A DNA stretch of 64,000 nucleotides from Helichrysum umbraculigerum (GCA_949592205.1 CATIUR010000001.1:333752250-333816249), one strand, 5' to 3'; shown: positions 43,296 through 53,630, numbered from the stretch's first letter. The notes: generated by a model not told the origin, from the letters alone. Numbers and translations: made by a program.

Positions 43296-45717
43296 TGATA
43301 TCGCGTAAAAAGTCACGTTTTTACTACCGATATCTCTCTCATTCTAGAACGATTCTTGGCATATTAGTTCAAAAACAGTACAAATCAATGATATTATGCC
43401 AAGATGGTCAAAACAAGGCTGCATGATAAAAATCAAGCAAAACGGATGAAAAACGAAGATTCCACACACGTTTGAAGATTCAAGGCATCAAAACGAGATT
43501 TCAAGACTAAAGTGCCCTCCATCAACATCCATTATTTCCAAGATGTTCGTTTTCAAAATACGAATCCAACAGAAGAAGAATCAACTGAAACGGGTAAAAA
43601 ATGAAGATTTCGCGCCCGCCGGAAGATCCAAATGATTCGCACACAATATCTGGAGCTAGGTACCTCATCTCAGGGCCTATCTTATGTCAAAATCTTCGTT
43701 TTTGAATTACGAATCCAACAAAAAAAGAATCGACGCAAACGGACGCATAACGAAGAAAATACGCACGAATCAAGAAACGAAGCGAAACGGGGCGGGTAGC
43801 CACCGGCCGCCGCCGGCTGCTACAGTGCCGCCGCCGGCTGGCCACCCCCCGTCTCGCTTTCCTTTCTTGGTTAAAACCCGTACCTGGTGAGCCTACTTTT
43901 CGTGTTGTACGGTACTCGGTGCGCCTACTTTTTGTGTTGTACACACCATTTTTGGCAAGTTTTCTAATGTGCGCCTCTTGATGCTAATGTGAGCCTAAAC
44001 TCACCTGTAAATAGGAGGCTTGGGTTCCATTTGCAAGACACACCATTCTACACACCATTCTTTCCACACTTTGAAAGATACACTTTCTCTCTAGCTTCTA
44101 GCTTTTCTTTCTTTCATTATTTTCTTACTTTAAAATAGTATTAGGCTAGTTAGAATAGAAGCAAGGAACGTGTTTGTAGTCTTTGGTGAGGAACGAATTT
44201 GTAATCTTTGGTGTACGCTTGGAGCAACTCTAATTAATTCAAGTCTATTCTCTCACATTTAATCTCGGTTATTTCTATCCTTATCTATCTTAATTAATTA
44301 CGTTTATATTGATTATGCTAGATTTAGTTATTGCCATGATTAGAGAGTAGTACGCTTGTTGTGTTTGCTTGCGATGTAGTTAGTTAATTATGGGATGATT
44401 TATAATTAAATATTAAAGATCGGTAGTATTACTTTGATCATCTTATTGCATGTTCTTGTTTGATTGTTGCCTTAGGATCATCATAGTAGTAAAATATAAA
44501 CGGTCTTAATTATCGTCAAATAATATGACGGCCCCTATTCGACTGTTACTCGATATAGTACTGGAAACACTTCAAGGTGGAGTACAAATGTATGGAAGTC
44601 GAGGAACGACCGAAGGTAGTCATATTACGAAACGATACAATATTATGAAGTAATATGATGGCCCCTATTCGACTGTTACTCAGTATAGCGTTGGAAACAC
44701 TTTAGGTGTAGTACAAATACGTGGAAGCTGCGTAACGACCGAAGGTAGTTATATTACGGACTAATATATAAAAAATGAGAAACCTAGTTTAATTAACCTT
44801 TCTAAATAGACTTTTAAACTTCAAATTAATCTATCGCCTTTCCACCAATAAACTTGATTACAACACCTTTTTACGACGTCCAATTAAAAGGTAGTCAATT
44901 ATCTGTGTCAATATAATTTGTCAAAGGTATGAAACTATGGAACCGCAATGCTACATGGGGGATTATCATAGGACAAGACATGGCCAAGGTTTGAAGCGGC
45001 GGAACCACTTAAAGTGAGGAACGCTGTGGATAACTAGGGGATTTATTGGGTAGTCTTAAGCAAGGGCTGGTTTAAAGTCATAAATGAACTGTTTTAAATA
45101 CATAAATCTGTTAGGATGACGAGGAATCGTTATATGATTCAGTAATGTCTAGTAACTTAAGATTTTGTTCCCGTTCATATGAAAGTATTATTAAACCTTA
45201 ACTAAGATTTTGCTTATTATTCAAAATACTTTGTAATGTTACCATAACCTAGCTCCCGGTGTGACATGCTAATGGGATTTTAATTAGTAGGGAATCTAGC
45301 GTTTACATGCAAGTATTCAAGAATGATAATTAACTAATATCTTTCAAAATAGTTTCTCCAAATATCATCCCATAACTTAATTAACGAAGTCTCAGCAAAC
45401 ACTATCTTTATTTTATCTGCTTTATCTTTTACTTTTATTTCGCTTTTATTTATTTACTTGCCTAAGTTAGTTAATATAAAAACCAAAACCCCCACTATTT
45501 CATAAACCCTTCACTAGTTTGAAAGCCCTCATCTGCCACGCCTTAGTTTCAATTCAGTCGGTTTGAAGAACGACTCTAGGTCATACCTACCACTTGCTCA
45601 CCCTTAGGATTAGCATTGTTAGGGAAAACTTAGGCCCCGCAATTACAAATTTAAAACACCCACTGCTGGTGCCCGGTTAGTAATCGTTAACGACACCGAC
45701 CTGATCGAGCGCCAACA
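43296..45717 (+). repeat. Athila-3 5' LTR (2,422 bp)
   Basis: A CCGCCGG palindrome cluster is at 43,797-43,848. The TATA position reads TGTAAATAG (44,006-44,014), whereas the 3' LTR has TATAAATAG. A ~33-bp tandem duplication near 43,885-43,945 (GCCTACTTTTCGTGTTGTAC twice) explains its extra length. No genes. Confidence 0.95.
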
Positions 45718-45723
45718 AGTTTT

Positions 45724-45741
45724 TGGCGTCGCTGCCGGGGA
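45724..45741 (+). promoter_or_regulatory. Athila-3 primer binding site (tRNA-Asp type)
   Basis: TGGCGTCGCTGCCGGGGA lies six bases after the 5' LTR. It has two differences from the tRNA-Asp complement. Confidence 0.88.
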
Positions 45742-45913
45742 ACCAATTGTACGATCCTTAGGCGTCAAGATGAACTTACTCGCTAGTGAACCTTTAGGAT
45801 TAACTCTTCTCCTTAGACCCCTACGTCTTTCTTTATTTTTCCTTCCTTTCACTATTTTTACAAATTACGTTATCCCTATCCACTCAACTAGTCAACCACC
45901 TACCAACGAGACT

Positions 45914-48085
45914 ATGACAGCTACACGTATAACTCTCGCTGAAAACTCTAAACCTCTGATTGAAGGTCGAGGAGGACCAATTGTCTATCCGGAAACCGAT
46001 AGAACTTCATTTGAATTAAAGCCCCATATTGTTCAGTTAGTCCAAAACCTCTGTCAATTCCGTGGCCTACCAAATGATGATCCCAACTCACACCTTGACA
46101 AATTCATTTCCTTATCCAACTCCTTTAAGCCGATTATGGTTAATCAGGACATAGTCTACCTATACCTATTTCCCTATTCACTCACTCTCAATGCACAAAC
46201 CTGGTTTGAGGAACTAGAGATTAACTCTATAACCTCTTGGGTAGAATTAGCAACCAAATTTTTGGCCAAATATTTCCCCCCATCAAAACAAGCCACGTTT
46301 AGGTCCAACATCATAAACTTTCGTCAAGTGCATGATGAATCAATATTCGATGCATGGGAGCGCTTTAAGAAATTGCTTAAGAAATGTCCAAATCATCGAT
46401 TTGAGCGCTCAGACCAGCTGCGCATTTTCTACAATGGTCTCTTCCCACATCACCGTCCTTTACTTGATACCGCCTCTCAAGGTAGCTTCATAGACTGTAC
46501 GGCAAATGAAGCTTGGGGCCTTATTGAGAAAATGACAATACACAACCATGACTGGAACAGTGAAAATCACCCCTCGCTAGTGAATTCACCTACTACAATC
46601 GGGAATGAAGCTATCAAAACCCTCACTCAGCAAGTGGCAGACCTAACCAAGGAGATTAAGGAATTGAAAAGTCAACAACAACAAGTCTGTCAAGTTCAAA
46701 CCTGCCTTAATTGTGCTAATCTGAACCACTCAGCCCAAATTCCTCAGTCTCATCTAACTTCACCCAATACTAACCATTCTCCTTACCCACATACAAATAT
46801 CCCACCAACTCACCAACCCCAACCTTTGGAACCCTCTTCCTTACAAACCTCTAGTTTTGACGACACCCTGATACAAGTCATTCAAGGAATCTCAGCTAGA
46901 CAAGACCAAACTGATATCTTCTTAGGAGATCAACTGATTTTGTTAAAAGCTTTAGAATCCCAATTAGGACAATTAGCACAACGCATTAATGCTAAACCTC
47001 AGGATAGTCCAACTAGTTGCCATAAGGAGGCTTCCCATATTCTAGACTCTCAGGTAGCACATAGCCCACCTACGATTTCTTCTCCGGTGAAGGAACCACC
47101 TATTGTCCCATCGACAATGGATTTAGAGTCTATACCAAATAGGAAAATCCCATTTCCGGCTCGTCTTAAAGAACGACCCGACAAGCTCAAGTCTTTTAAG
47201 CTTGATAGGAAATTCATAGACACCGCCTCTGAAGTTCACTCCAAAAAGTACTTCAGAAAACTTCTTACAACCAAGGATAAGGTACCAGACGTACCCAATG
47301 TCCCGCTGAACGAGGAATGTTCAGCTATCTTGAAAAATATCATTCCTGAAAAACTCGGAGACACCGGACGTTTTACTCTCCCTATTTCCATCTACAATTC
47401 AGGCATTATCTGTTCTCTCGCCGATTTAGGAGCTAGTGTTAATCTTATCCCATACTCGCTTTTCAAGAGGCTTGAGTTAGAAAATCTTCGAGCTACCAAA
47501 ATGACCATACAGCTTGCTGACCACTTAGTCAAATACCCTAGGGGAATAGCTGAAAACATTTTAGTTAGGATTTACAAATTTCTTTACCCAGCAGTTTTTG
47601 TGGTAATGGATATGCAGGAAGACGTACACATCCCAATCATACTAGGAAGACCTTTCATGAATACGGCCAAGGCAATCATCAACGTCTTCGCACAAACTAT
47701 CAGCTTGCAGTCTCAGGGAGAAACCATCACTTTCCATATCGACAATCCTAACGCTGAAAACCAAGCCGATATGTACATGATCTCCATGAAAACCACCAAA
47801 GACGAAGAAACTGTAAAGTCGATTAGTGAAAAGAAATCTAGCCAGGAAATGGCAATCACGCCATATTCCCCGATTGACCTCCGACGAATAGGACAAGAGA
47901 TGAAAAATGCATCAACAAACAAACCAACGATGGAAGAAATTGGGAAGATAATGATTGAAGAAGAAAACAAAAGAAGTACACCGCCAACTAATCCATTTAC
48001 CACGGAAGAAATGGCGGGAAGTAACCACAACCATCCCATGAGAAGAGAAACACTGGAAGAATATTCCAAACGCACAAGATACTAA
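45914..48085 (+). CDS. gag-pro: Athila-3 gag-protease (723 aa, intact)
   Basis: This is a capsid and protease polyprotein. I choose the Met at 45,914 (MTATRITLAENSKPLIEGRG) because the other Athila gags start at the same point. The frame is open from a Met at 45,770, which would add 48 mostly hydrophobic residues right after the primer site. The capsid core lies at about residues 90-200 (WVELATKFLAKYFPPSKQ, LRIFYNGLFPHHRPLLD), then a linker. The protease has SLADLGASVNLIPYSLF near residue 503 and IPIILGRPFMNTAKAI. The C-terminus is charged. It ends in a TAA at 48,083; ORF2 follows in the same frame after four codons. No pol is present. Confidence 0.92.
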   Translation: MTATRITLAENSKPLIEGRGGPIVYPETDRTSFELKPHIVQLVQNLCQFRGLPNDDPNSHLDKFISLSNSFKPIMVNQDIVYLYLFPYSLTLNAQTWFEELEINSITSWVELATKFLAKYFPPSKQATFRSNIINFRQVHDESIFDAWERFKKLLKKCPNHRFERSDQLRIFYNGLFPHHRPLLDTASQGSFIDCTANEAWGLIEKMTIHNHDWNSENHPSLVNSPTTIGNEAIKTLTQQVADLTKEIKELKSQQQQVCQVQTCLNCANLNHSAQIPQSHLTSPNTNHSPYPHTNIPPTHQPQPLEPSSLQTSSFDDTLIQVIQGISARQDQTDIFLGDQLILLKALESQLGQLAQRINAKPQDSPTSCHKEASHILDSQVAHSPPTISSPVKEPPIVPSTMDLESIPNRKIPFPARLKERPDKLKSFKLDRKFIDTASEVHSKKYFRKLLTTKDKVPDVPNVPLNEECSAILKNIIPEKLGDTGRFTLPISIYNSGIICSLADLGASVNLIPYSLFKRLELENLRATKMTIQLADHLVKYPRGIAENILVRIYKFLYPAVFVVMDMQEDVHIPIILGRPFMNTAKAIINVFAQTISLQSQGETITFHIDNPNAENQADMYMISMKTTKDEETVKSISEKKSSQEMAITPYSPIDLRRIGQEMKNASTNKPTMEEIGKIMIEEENKRSTPPTNPFTTEEMAGSNHNHPMRRETLEEYSKRTRY

Positions 48086-48097
48086 CCGCAAACCATC

Positions 48098-49117
48098 ATG
48101 GATCACAAAGTGCTCGAAGAATTCATCCAAAGATTTGACAAAGCGGTAGAAGGAATTAGCAACGCAGTCAACATGCTTGCTCCTTCCCCTGCTGAACTGC
48201 AATTCTGTCAACAACAGAAACGGACTTACGCTAGGATCTACAATACCTTTAAAAGATCTAACATCCCATTCACCTCAACACAATGGGAGATGTTAGGATC
48301 TATTAGAGCGCATATGAAAGAGACTACTGGACATCCGAGCAGTCGTGCCGACATCTTGGCAATGAATGACCTCACATCATTGCTTGGCTTGCTAAGTAGA
48401 GAAGATCACCTCAGTTCCAAGGAAAGCGGATCTATGGTTATCAACTCCACTATTGAAAAACAAATTGAGTTAATGATTGAAGAACTTAGTGATCTCATTT
48501 GGGAGGAATCAAGGCGCGAACGACCCTTTAGGATTACATATGAATCACCACTTGATATCGCTACTTCTGTTACGATCCATCTAAGGGAGATTCAACAACG
48601 GAAAAGTAACTCCAGAACGAAGTTCATATTCTACTCAGGATGCAAGGAGATACTTCGTCAGCTTATTCTAGTTTTCTCAGAATCCGACTTTCCATTCAAC
48701 AACCATCAGCACCGGCAAATAGAGGACCTGTGCACGTCCATCAGAAGATTCAACGGAGACCCCAAGACCGAGAATTATGAAGGCATAAAACTGCAATTCT
48801 TGGCGTTTGTTTGCTCTCTCTGGCAAAACCCACCGCCAAGAGAGGTTGTTAAGACAGACACAGCCACCATGACCGACCCTAGTGGACCTGTCACTAAAGC
48901 AGTTGACTACATCACCTTCGGACTTCACGGACTTGCAAGGACAACTTCAGAGCATCTTCTGAACTACAAGGAAACATCGAGAGATAGTCCACTTGAATTG
49001 ATTACGACAATAGTCAATCATTTCATAAGAATCTATCCACCTCGATATAATTTTCTGCAACCTAGGGCCGACAACATCAACACAGTGGATCCCATGGATG
49101 CATCCATCCCCATCTAG
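48098..49117 (+). CDS. Athila-3 ORF2 (339 aa, unknown function, intact)
   Basis: The protein occupies the place of pol in a pol-less element. It is soluble-looking and rich in predicted helix, with no membrane segment, zinc motif or catalytic signature that I recognise. It seems internally repeated: SPLDIATSVTIHLREI resembles SPLELITTIVNHFIRI, and a segment with RIYNTFKRSNIPFTSTQ resembles LILVFSESDFPFNNHQ. A homologue, split by Athila-1, exists in Athila-2 (37,897-38,648 and 23,417-23,990). Conservation of two diverged copies and an open frame here suggest a selected function in the retrotransposon life cycle. It is in frame with gag-protease. Not an envelope protein by any visible feature. 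Confidence 0.85.
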   Translation: MDHKVLEEFIQRFDKAVEGISNAVNMLAPSPAELQFCQQQKRTYARIYNTFKRSNIPFTSTQWEMLGSIRAHMKETTGHPSSRADILAMNDLTSLLGLLSREDHLSSKESGSMVINSTIEKQIELMIEELSDLIWEESRRERPFRITYESPLDIATSVTIHLREIQQRKSNSRTKFIFYSGCKEILRQLILVFSESDFPFNNHQHRQIEDLCTSIRRFNGDPKTENYEGIKLQFLAFVCSLWQNPPPREVVKTDTATMTDPSGPVTKAVDYITFGLHGLARTTSEHLLNYKETSRDSPLELITTIVNHFIRIYPPRYNFLQPRADNINTVDPMDASIPI

Positions 49118-50751
49118 CTAGGAGAAAAGAAGTCGAGCTATCGACTTTAAAAGAGCGCTTCTCGGGAGGCAACCCGTGTTTTACATTTCCGCAATTTTAC
49201 ATTCCAAAAAGTGATAAAGCCTCCGACTATCTTTCACACTTGGATATACGACCAAGTTTCAGCCCGACGCATCAAGTTTTTGACGCCACGCATTAAAGAA
49301 AAGTATATTCAATGTGTTCACACCTACGAGACCAATCACAAGAAGACTTGATCAAGAGTGAACCCAAGAAGACGAAGTTCGGCAGACGCATACCAAGGAA
49401 CACAGCAAATACTGGGGAGTACTTCTATACCGTCTCTTTCATTCGTTTTAAATATACCATATCCACTATGCTTATCACTAAGTGTGGGATTCAAACCCAA
49501 AACACACCGCTAAAAGAATACGTCTGAGATGTTTCAAATCCTAAGTGTGGGATTTTACCCCATTATGAGCTTAGTTTAACATCGAGGACGATGTTCCTTT
49601 AAGTGTGGGATAGCAGTACTTGCACTACTGTTAAATGGATAATGGTATATGCTTGATTCTAAACTCGTTGCTCTTTATAAGACCCTGCTTCTCCATAAAA
49701 GTAAACAAAATTTTCAAAATTGAGTTAAAAATATGTTGAAAATGAAAAAAATTTAAACAAAGAATGATTTACTTTGGGGAAGAAGGAAAAATAAAATACA
49801 AATTCTTTTGAAAAACAAGTTTAGTAATCCCATAAAGAGCATCGCATGACTAAGCACATAACAACCCAACTTTAGATTCGTGAGGTATCTTGGGCCATAT
49901 GAAAAGCATTCACTTTTAATGCTTCACTTTTTCGATTCTTGAGTGTGCCGATGTATGCGTTTAGAATCAGAACTTGCTCTTGTTGTGCATTTCGAATCCG
50001 AACTGGTGAGTAAAAAGGAGATCGAATCACATCATTCTTGAACCCTTCTATACACCCCAAAATAAGTACGTTACCCCTTTACCTACTCAAAAAGCATCTC
50101 TCAAACTTCATAGAAAGTTCCAAAGATGAAAAAGAGAAGTATCAAGGATATGACGTCGAAAAAAGAAAAATTACCAAGAAAATTCGAAGTAGAGAAAGTC
50201 GAATGGAGAAAGAAGACTCTGCCCAAAATAGAAAAAAAAAAAAAAAAGGCGTCAATCCTCCCAAAAATTCAAAAATTTCAGCTTTCCGCTTCACCAAAAA
50301 GAAAACCTATGAAAAACCAACACAACCCCCTCTCATACCACCAACACTCCACTCCACAAATCCTACATCACCTCCCTTAGAATGATTGTGGCTAGATCGA
50401 CTTCGCGCTCACCTAAAAGGTAACGATTTGATACTCGATCAAGCCTATGACGATAAACGATACATGACTGGCGTTCTGAGCGATTGATATAATAGAATAG
50501 GAAACCCTAAACACTTTGAGTGATTTGAGTGACCACCATGAGAGGATCGCCTAGTCATGTATCCAAGATCAAAGATCACAAGCATGCTCCTAAAGATTAC
50601 AATCTTTCCTTTTTAATTAACAAGTATTTTACTTTTCCAAAACCCCCTTAGTAAAACGTTCCGCCTTAAAATATTTCATTATCTTCTTATTTTTATCTCT
50701 GTTGAATGTTAGTTTGCTTGAGGACAAGCAAAGTTCTAAGTGTGGGATACT
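49118..50751 (+). other. Athila-3 noncoding 3' region with conserved signals
   Basis: There is no gene. TAAGTGTGGGAT motifs are at 49,478, 49,541, 49,599 and terminally at 50,736-50,748. Hairpins AACATCG-AGGA-CGATGTT (49,578-49,595) and TTTGCTTGAGGACAAGCAAA (50,713-50,732) precede the third and last copy by 3 nt. Shared blocks lie at about 49,836-50,030 and 50,398-50,580. A poly-A run and purine-rich DNA lie near 50,200-50,245. Confidence 0.85.
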
Positions 50752-53140
50752 TGATATCGCGTAAAAAGTCACGTTTTTACTACCGATATCTCTTCATTCT
50801 GGAACGATTCTTGGCATATTAGTTCAAAAACAGTACAAATCAATGATATTATGCCAAGATGGTCAAAACAAGGTTGCACGATAAAAATCAAGCAAAACGG
50901 ATGAAAAACGAAGATTCCACACACGTTTGAAGATTCAAGGCATCAAAACGAGATTTCAAGACTAAAGTACCCTCCATCAACATCCATTATTTCCAAGATG
51001 TTCGTTTTCAAAATACGAATCCAACAGAAGAAGAATCAACTGAAACGGGTAAAAAATGAAGATTTCGCGCCCGCCGGAAGATCCAAATGATTCGCACGCA
51101 ATATCTGGAGCTAGGGACCTCATCTCAGGGCCTGTCTTATGTCAAAATCTTCGTTTTTGAATTACGAATCCAACAAAAAAAGAACCAACGCAAACGGACG
51201 CATAACGAAGAAAATACGCACGAATCAAGAAACGAAGCGAAACGGGGCGAGTAGCCACCGGCCGCCGCCGGCTGCTACAGTGCAGCCGCCGGCTGGCCAC
51301 CCCCCGTCTCGCTTTCCTTTTTTGGTTAAAACCCGTACCTGGTGCGCCTACTTTTCGTGTTGTACACACCATTTTTGGCAAGTTTTCTAATGTGCACCTC
51401 TTGATGCTAATGTGAGCCTAAACTCACCTATAAATAGGAGGCTTGGGTTCCATTTGCAAGACACACCATTCTACACACCATTCTTTCCACACGTTGAAAG
51501 ATACACTTTCTCTCTAGCTTCTAGCTTTTCTTTCTTTCTTTATTTTCTTACTTTAAAATAGTATTAGGCTAGTTAGAATAGAAGCAAGGAACGTGTTTGT
51601 AGTCTTTGGTGAGGAACGAATTTGTAATCTTTGGCGTACGCTTGGAGCAACTCTAATTAATTCAAGTCTATTCTCTCGCATTTAATCTCGGTTATTTCTA
51701 TCCTTATCTATCTTAATTAATTACGTTTATATTGATTATGCTAGATTTAGTTATTGCCATGATTAGAGAGTAGTACGCTTGTTGTGTTTGCTTGCGATGT
51801 AGTTAGTTAATTATGGGATGATTTATAATTAAATATTAAAGATCGGTAGTATTACTTTGATCGTCTTATTGCATGTTCTTGTTTGATTGTTGCCTTAGGA
51901 TCATCATAGTAGTAAAATATAAACGGTCTTAATTATCGTCAAATAATATGACGGCCCCTATTCGACTGTTACTCGATATAGTACTGGAAACACTTCAAGG
52001 TGGAGTACAAATGTATGGAAGTCGAGGAACGACCGAAGGTAGTCATATTACGAAACGATACAATATTATGAAATAATATGTTGGCCCCTATTCGACTGTT
52101 ACTCAGTATAGCGTTGGAAACACTTTAGGTGTAGTACAAATACGTGGAAGCTGCTTAACGACCGAAGGTAGTTATATTACGGACTAATATATAAAAAATG
52201 AGAAACCTAGTTTAATTAACCTTTCTAAATAGACTTTTAAACTTCAAATTAATCTATCGCCTTTCCACCAATAAACGTGATTACAACACCTTTTTACGAC
52301 GTCCAATTAAAAGGTAGTCAATTATTTGTGTCAATATAATTTGTCAAAGGTATGAAACTATGGAACCGCAAGGCTACATGGGGGATTATCATAGGACAAG
52401 ACATGGCCAAGGTTTGAAGCGGCGGAACCACTTAAAGTGAGGAACGCTGTGGATAACTAGGGGATTTATTGGGTAGTCTTAAGCAAGGGCTTGTTTAAAG
52501 TCATTAATGAACTGTTTTAAATACATAAATCTGTTAGGATGACGAGGAATCGTTATATGATTCAGTAATGTCTAGTACCTTAAGATTTTGTTCCCGTTCA
52601 TATGAAAGTATTATTAAACCTTAACTAAGATTTTGCTTATTATTCAAAATACTTTGTAATGTTACCATAACCTAGCTCCCGGTGTGACATGCTAATGGGA
52701 TTTTAATTAGTAGGGAATCTAGCGTTTACATGCAAGTATTCAAGAATGATAATTAACTAATATCTTTCAAAATAGTTTCTCCAAATATCATCCCATAACT
52801 TAATTAACGAAGTCTCAGCAAACACTATCTTTATTTTATCTGCTTTATCTTTTACTTTTATTTCGCTTTTATTTATTTACTTGCCTAAGTTAGTTAATAT
52901 AAAAACCAAAACCCCTACTATTTCATAAACCCTTCACTAGTTTGAAAGCCCTCATCTGCCACGCCTTAGTTTCAATTCAGTCGGTTTGAAGAACGACTCT
53001 AGGTCATACCTACCACTTGCTCACCCTTAGGATTAGCATTGTTAGGGAAAACTTAGGCCCCGCAATTACAAATTTAAAACACCCACTGCTGGTGCCCGGT
53101 TAGTAATCGTTAACGACACCGACCTGATCGGGCGCCAACA
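50752..53140 (+). repeat. Athila-3 3' LTR (2,389 bp)
   Basis: This is the partner of 43,296-45,717. The CCGCCGG cluster is at 51,257-51,300 and an intact TATA box (TATAAATAG) at 51,429-51,437. It ends GCGCCAACA before the GTATA duplication. Confidence 0.95.
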
Positions 53141-53625
53141 GTATACCACCCCAAAAGGGGGGTATACCACCCAAAAAGGGGGGTATACGGCCCCATAAGG
53201 GGGTATACGGCCCCTAAGGGGGGGTATACGGACCCTGTGGGGTGGTATCCCCTTGGTCGTGGTCTTGTGCACTGCATCGTAAGTCTTGCGTGCTGGATCG
53301 TAACTTGTTTTGGCCCTATCTTCTTCGTTCTTGGTCCGTTTCCAGCGTTCTTTATGTCCACGCGTTCGTAATTACCTGAAGGTCATAATGAGATAATCAA
53401 AGAATAATTTCATGGTATTATGCTTTAAAAGTGCTCGTACGTATCGTTTGTGCTATATTTAGTACGTTATTTGGCCATTTTACTTGATTTTTGAAGCAAC
53501 GCCTTATTTTTAGCCTTAATAATGAATTATGGTGAAAAAGTATTGATATTGAATGTTTTCATTCATTTTTGGGCTAAAAGGGTGGGAATTATGTACGCAA
53601 AAACGTGACTTTTTACGTCCAATCA
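53141..53625 (-). repeat. Athila-2 5' LTR, remaining segment
   Basis: This is the U3 start of the 5' LTR of Athila-2, resuming with GTATACC inside the palindromic array and ending AATCA at 53,625, next to the GGTTA duplication. The array here has one extra GGGTATACGG unit compared with the other LTR. Confidence 0.92.
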
Positions 53626-53630
53626 GGTTA

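Larger units (their letters stand above)
43296..53140 (+). mobile_element. Athila-3: pol-less Athila-type element with intact ORFs (9,845 bp)
   Basis: LTRs lie at 43,296-45,717 and 50,752-53,140, starting TGATATCGCG and ending CGCCAACA. The target duplication GTATA is perfect at 43,291-43,295 and 53,141-53,145. The 5-kb interior holds a tRNA-Asp type primer site, an intact gag-protease, an intact ORF2, and the conserved 3' region with polypurine tract. RT, RNase H and integrase are entirely absent. The near-identical LTRs and open frames suggest a recent insertion, hence mobilisation in trans. Confidence 0.96.
18634..53625 (-). mobile_element. Athila-2: pol-less Athila-type element, split twice
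   Basis: The LTR starts TGATTGGACG and ends GACCCGATCA on the minus strand. The target duplication GGTTA is at 18,629-18,633 and 53,626-53,630. Without the nested Athila-1 (23,991-37,891) and Athila-3 (43,296-53,140) it is about 11.2 kb. The internal order on the minus strand is primer site, gag-protease, ORF2, a long noncoding 3' region, polypurine tract. There is no RT or integrase in either internal segment. Its reading frames are broken by several stops. Both LTRs (2,368 and about 2,360 bp) are similar. Confidence 0.93.

Noticed and set aside
45770..45913. Hydrophobic N-terminal extension of Athila-3 gag as a signal peptide
   Set aside because: The other two Athila gags start at the conserved RITLA motif; the extension starts 28 nt after the primer site and is probably untranslated leader.
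50126..50385. Lys-rich ORFs near the Athila-3 3' end
   Set aside because: Translation of purine-rich noncoding DNA with a poly-A run; the equivalent region of Athila-1 is not open.
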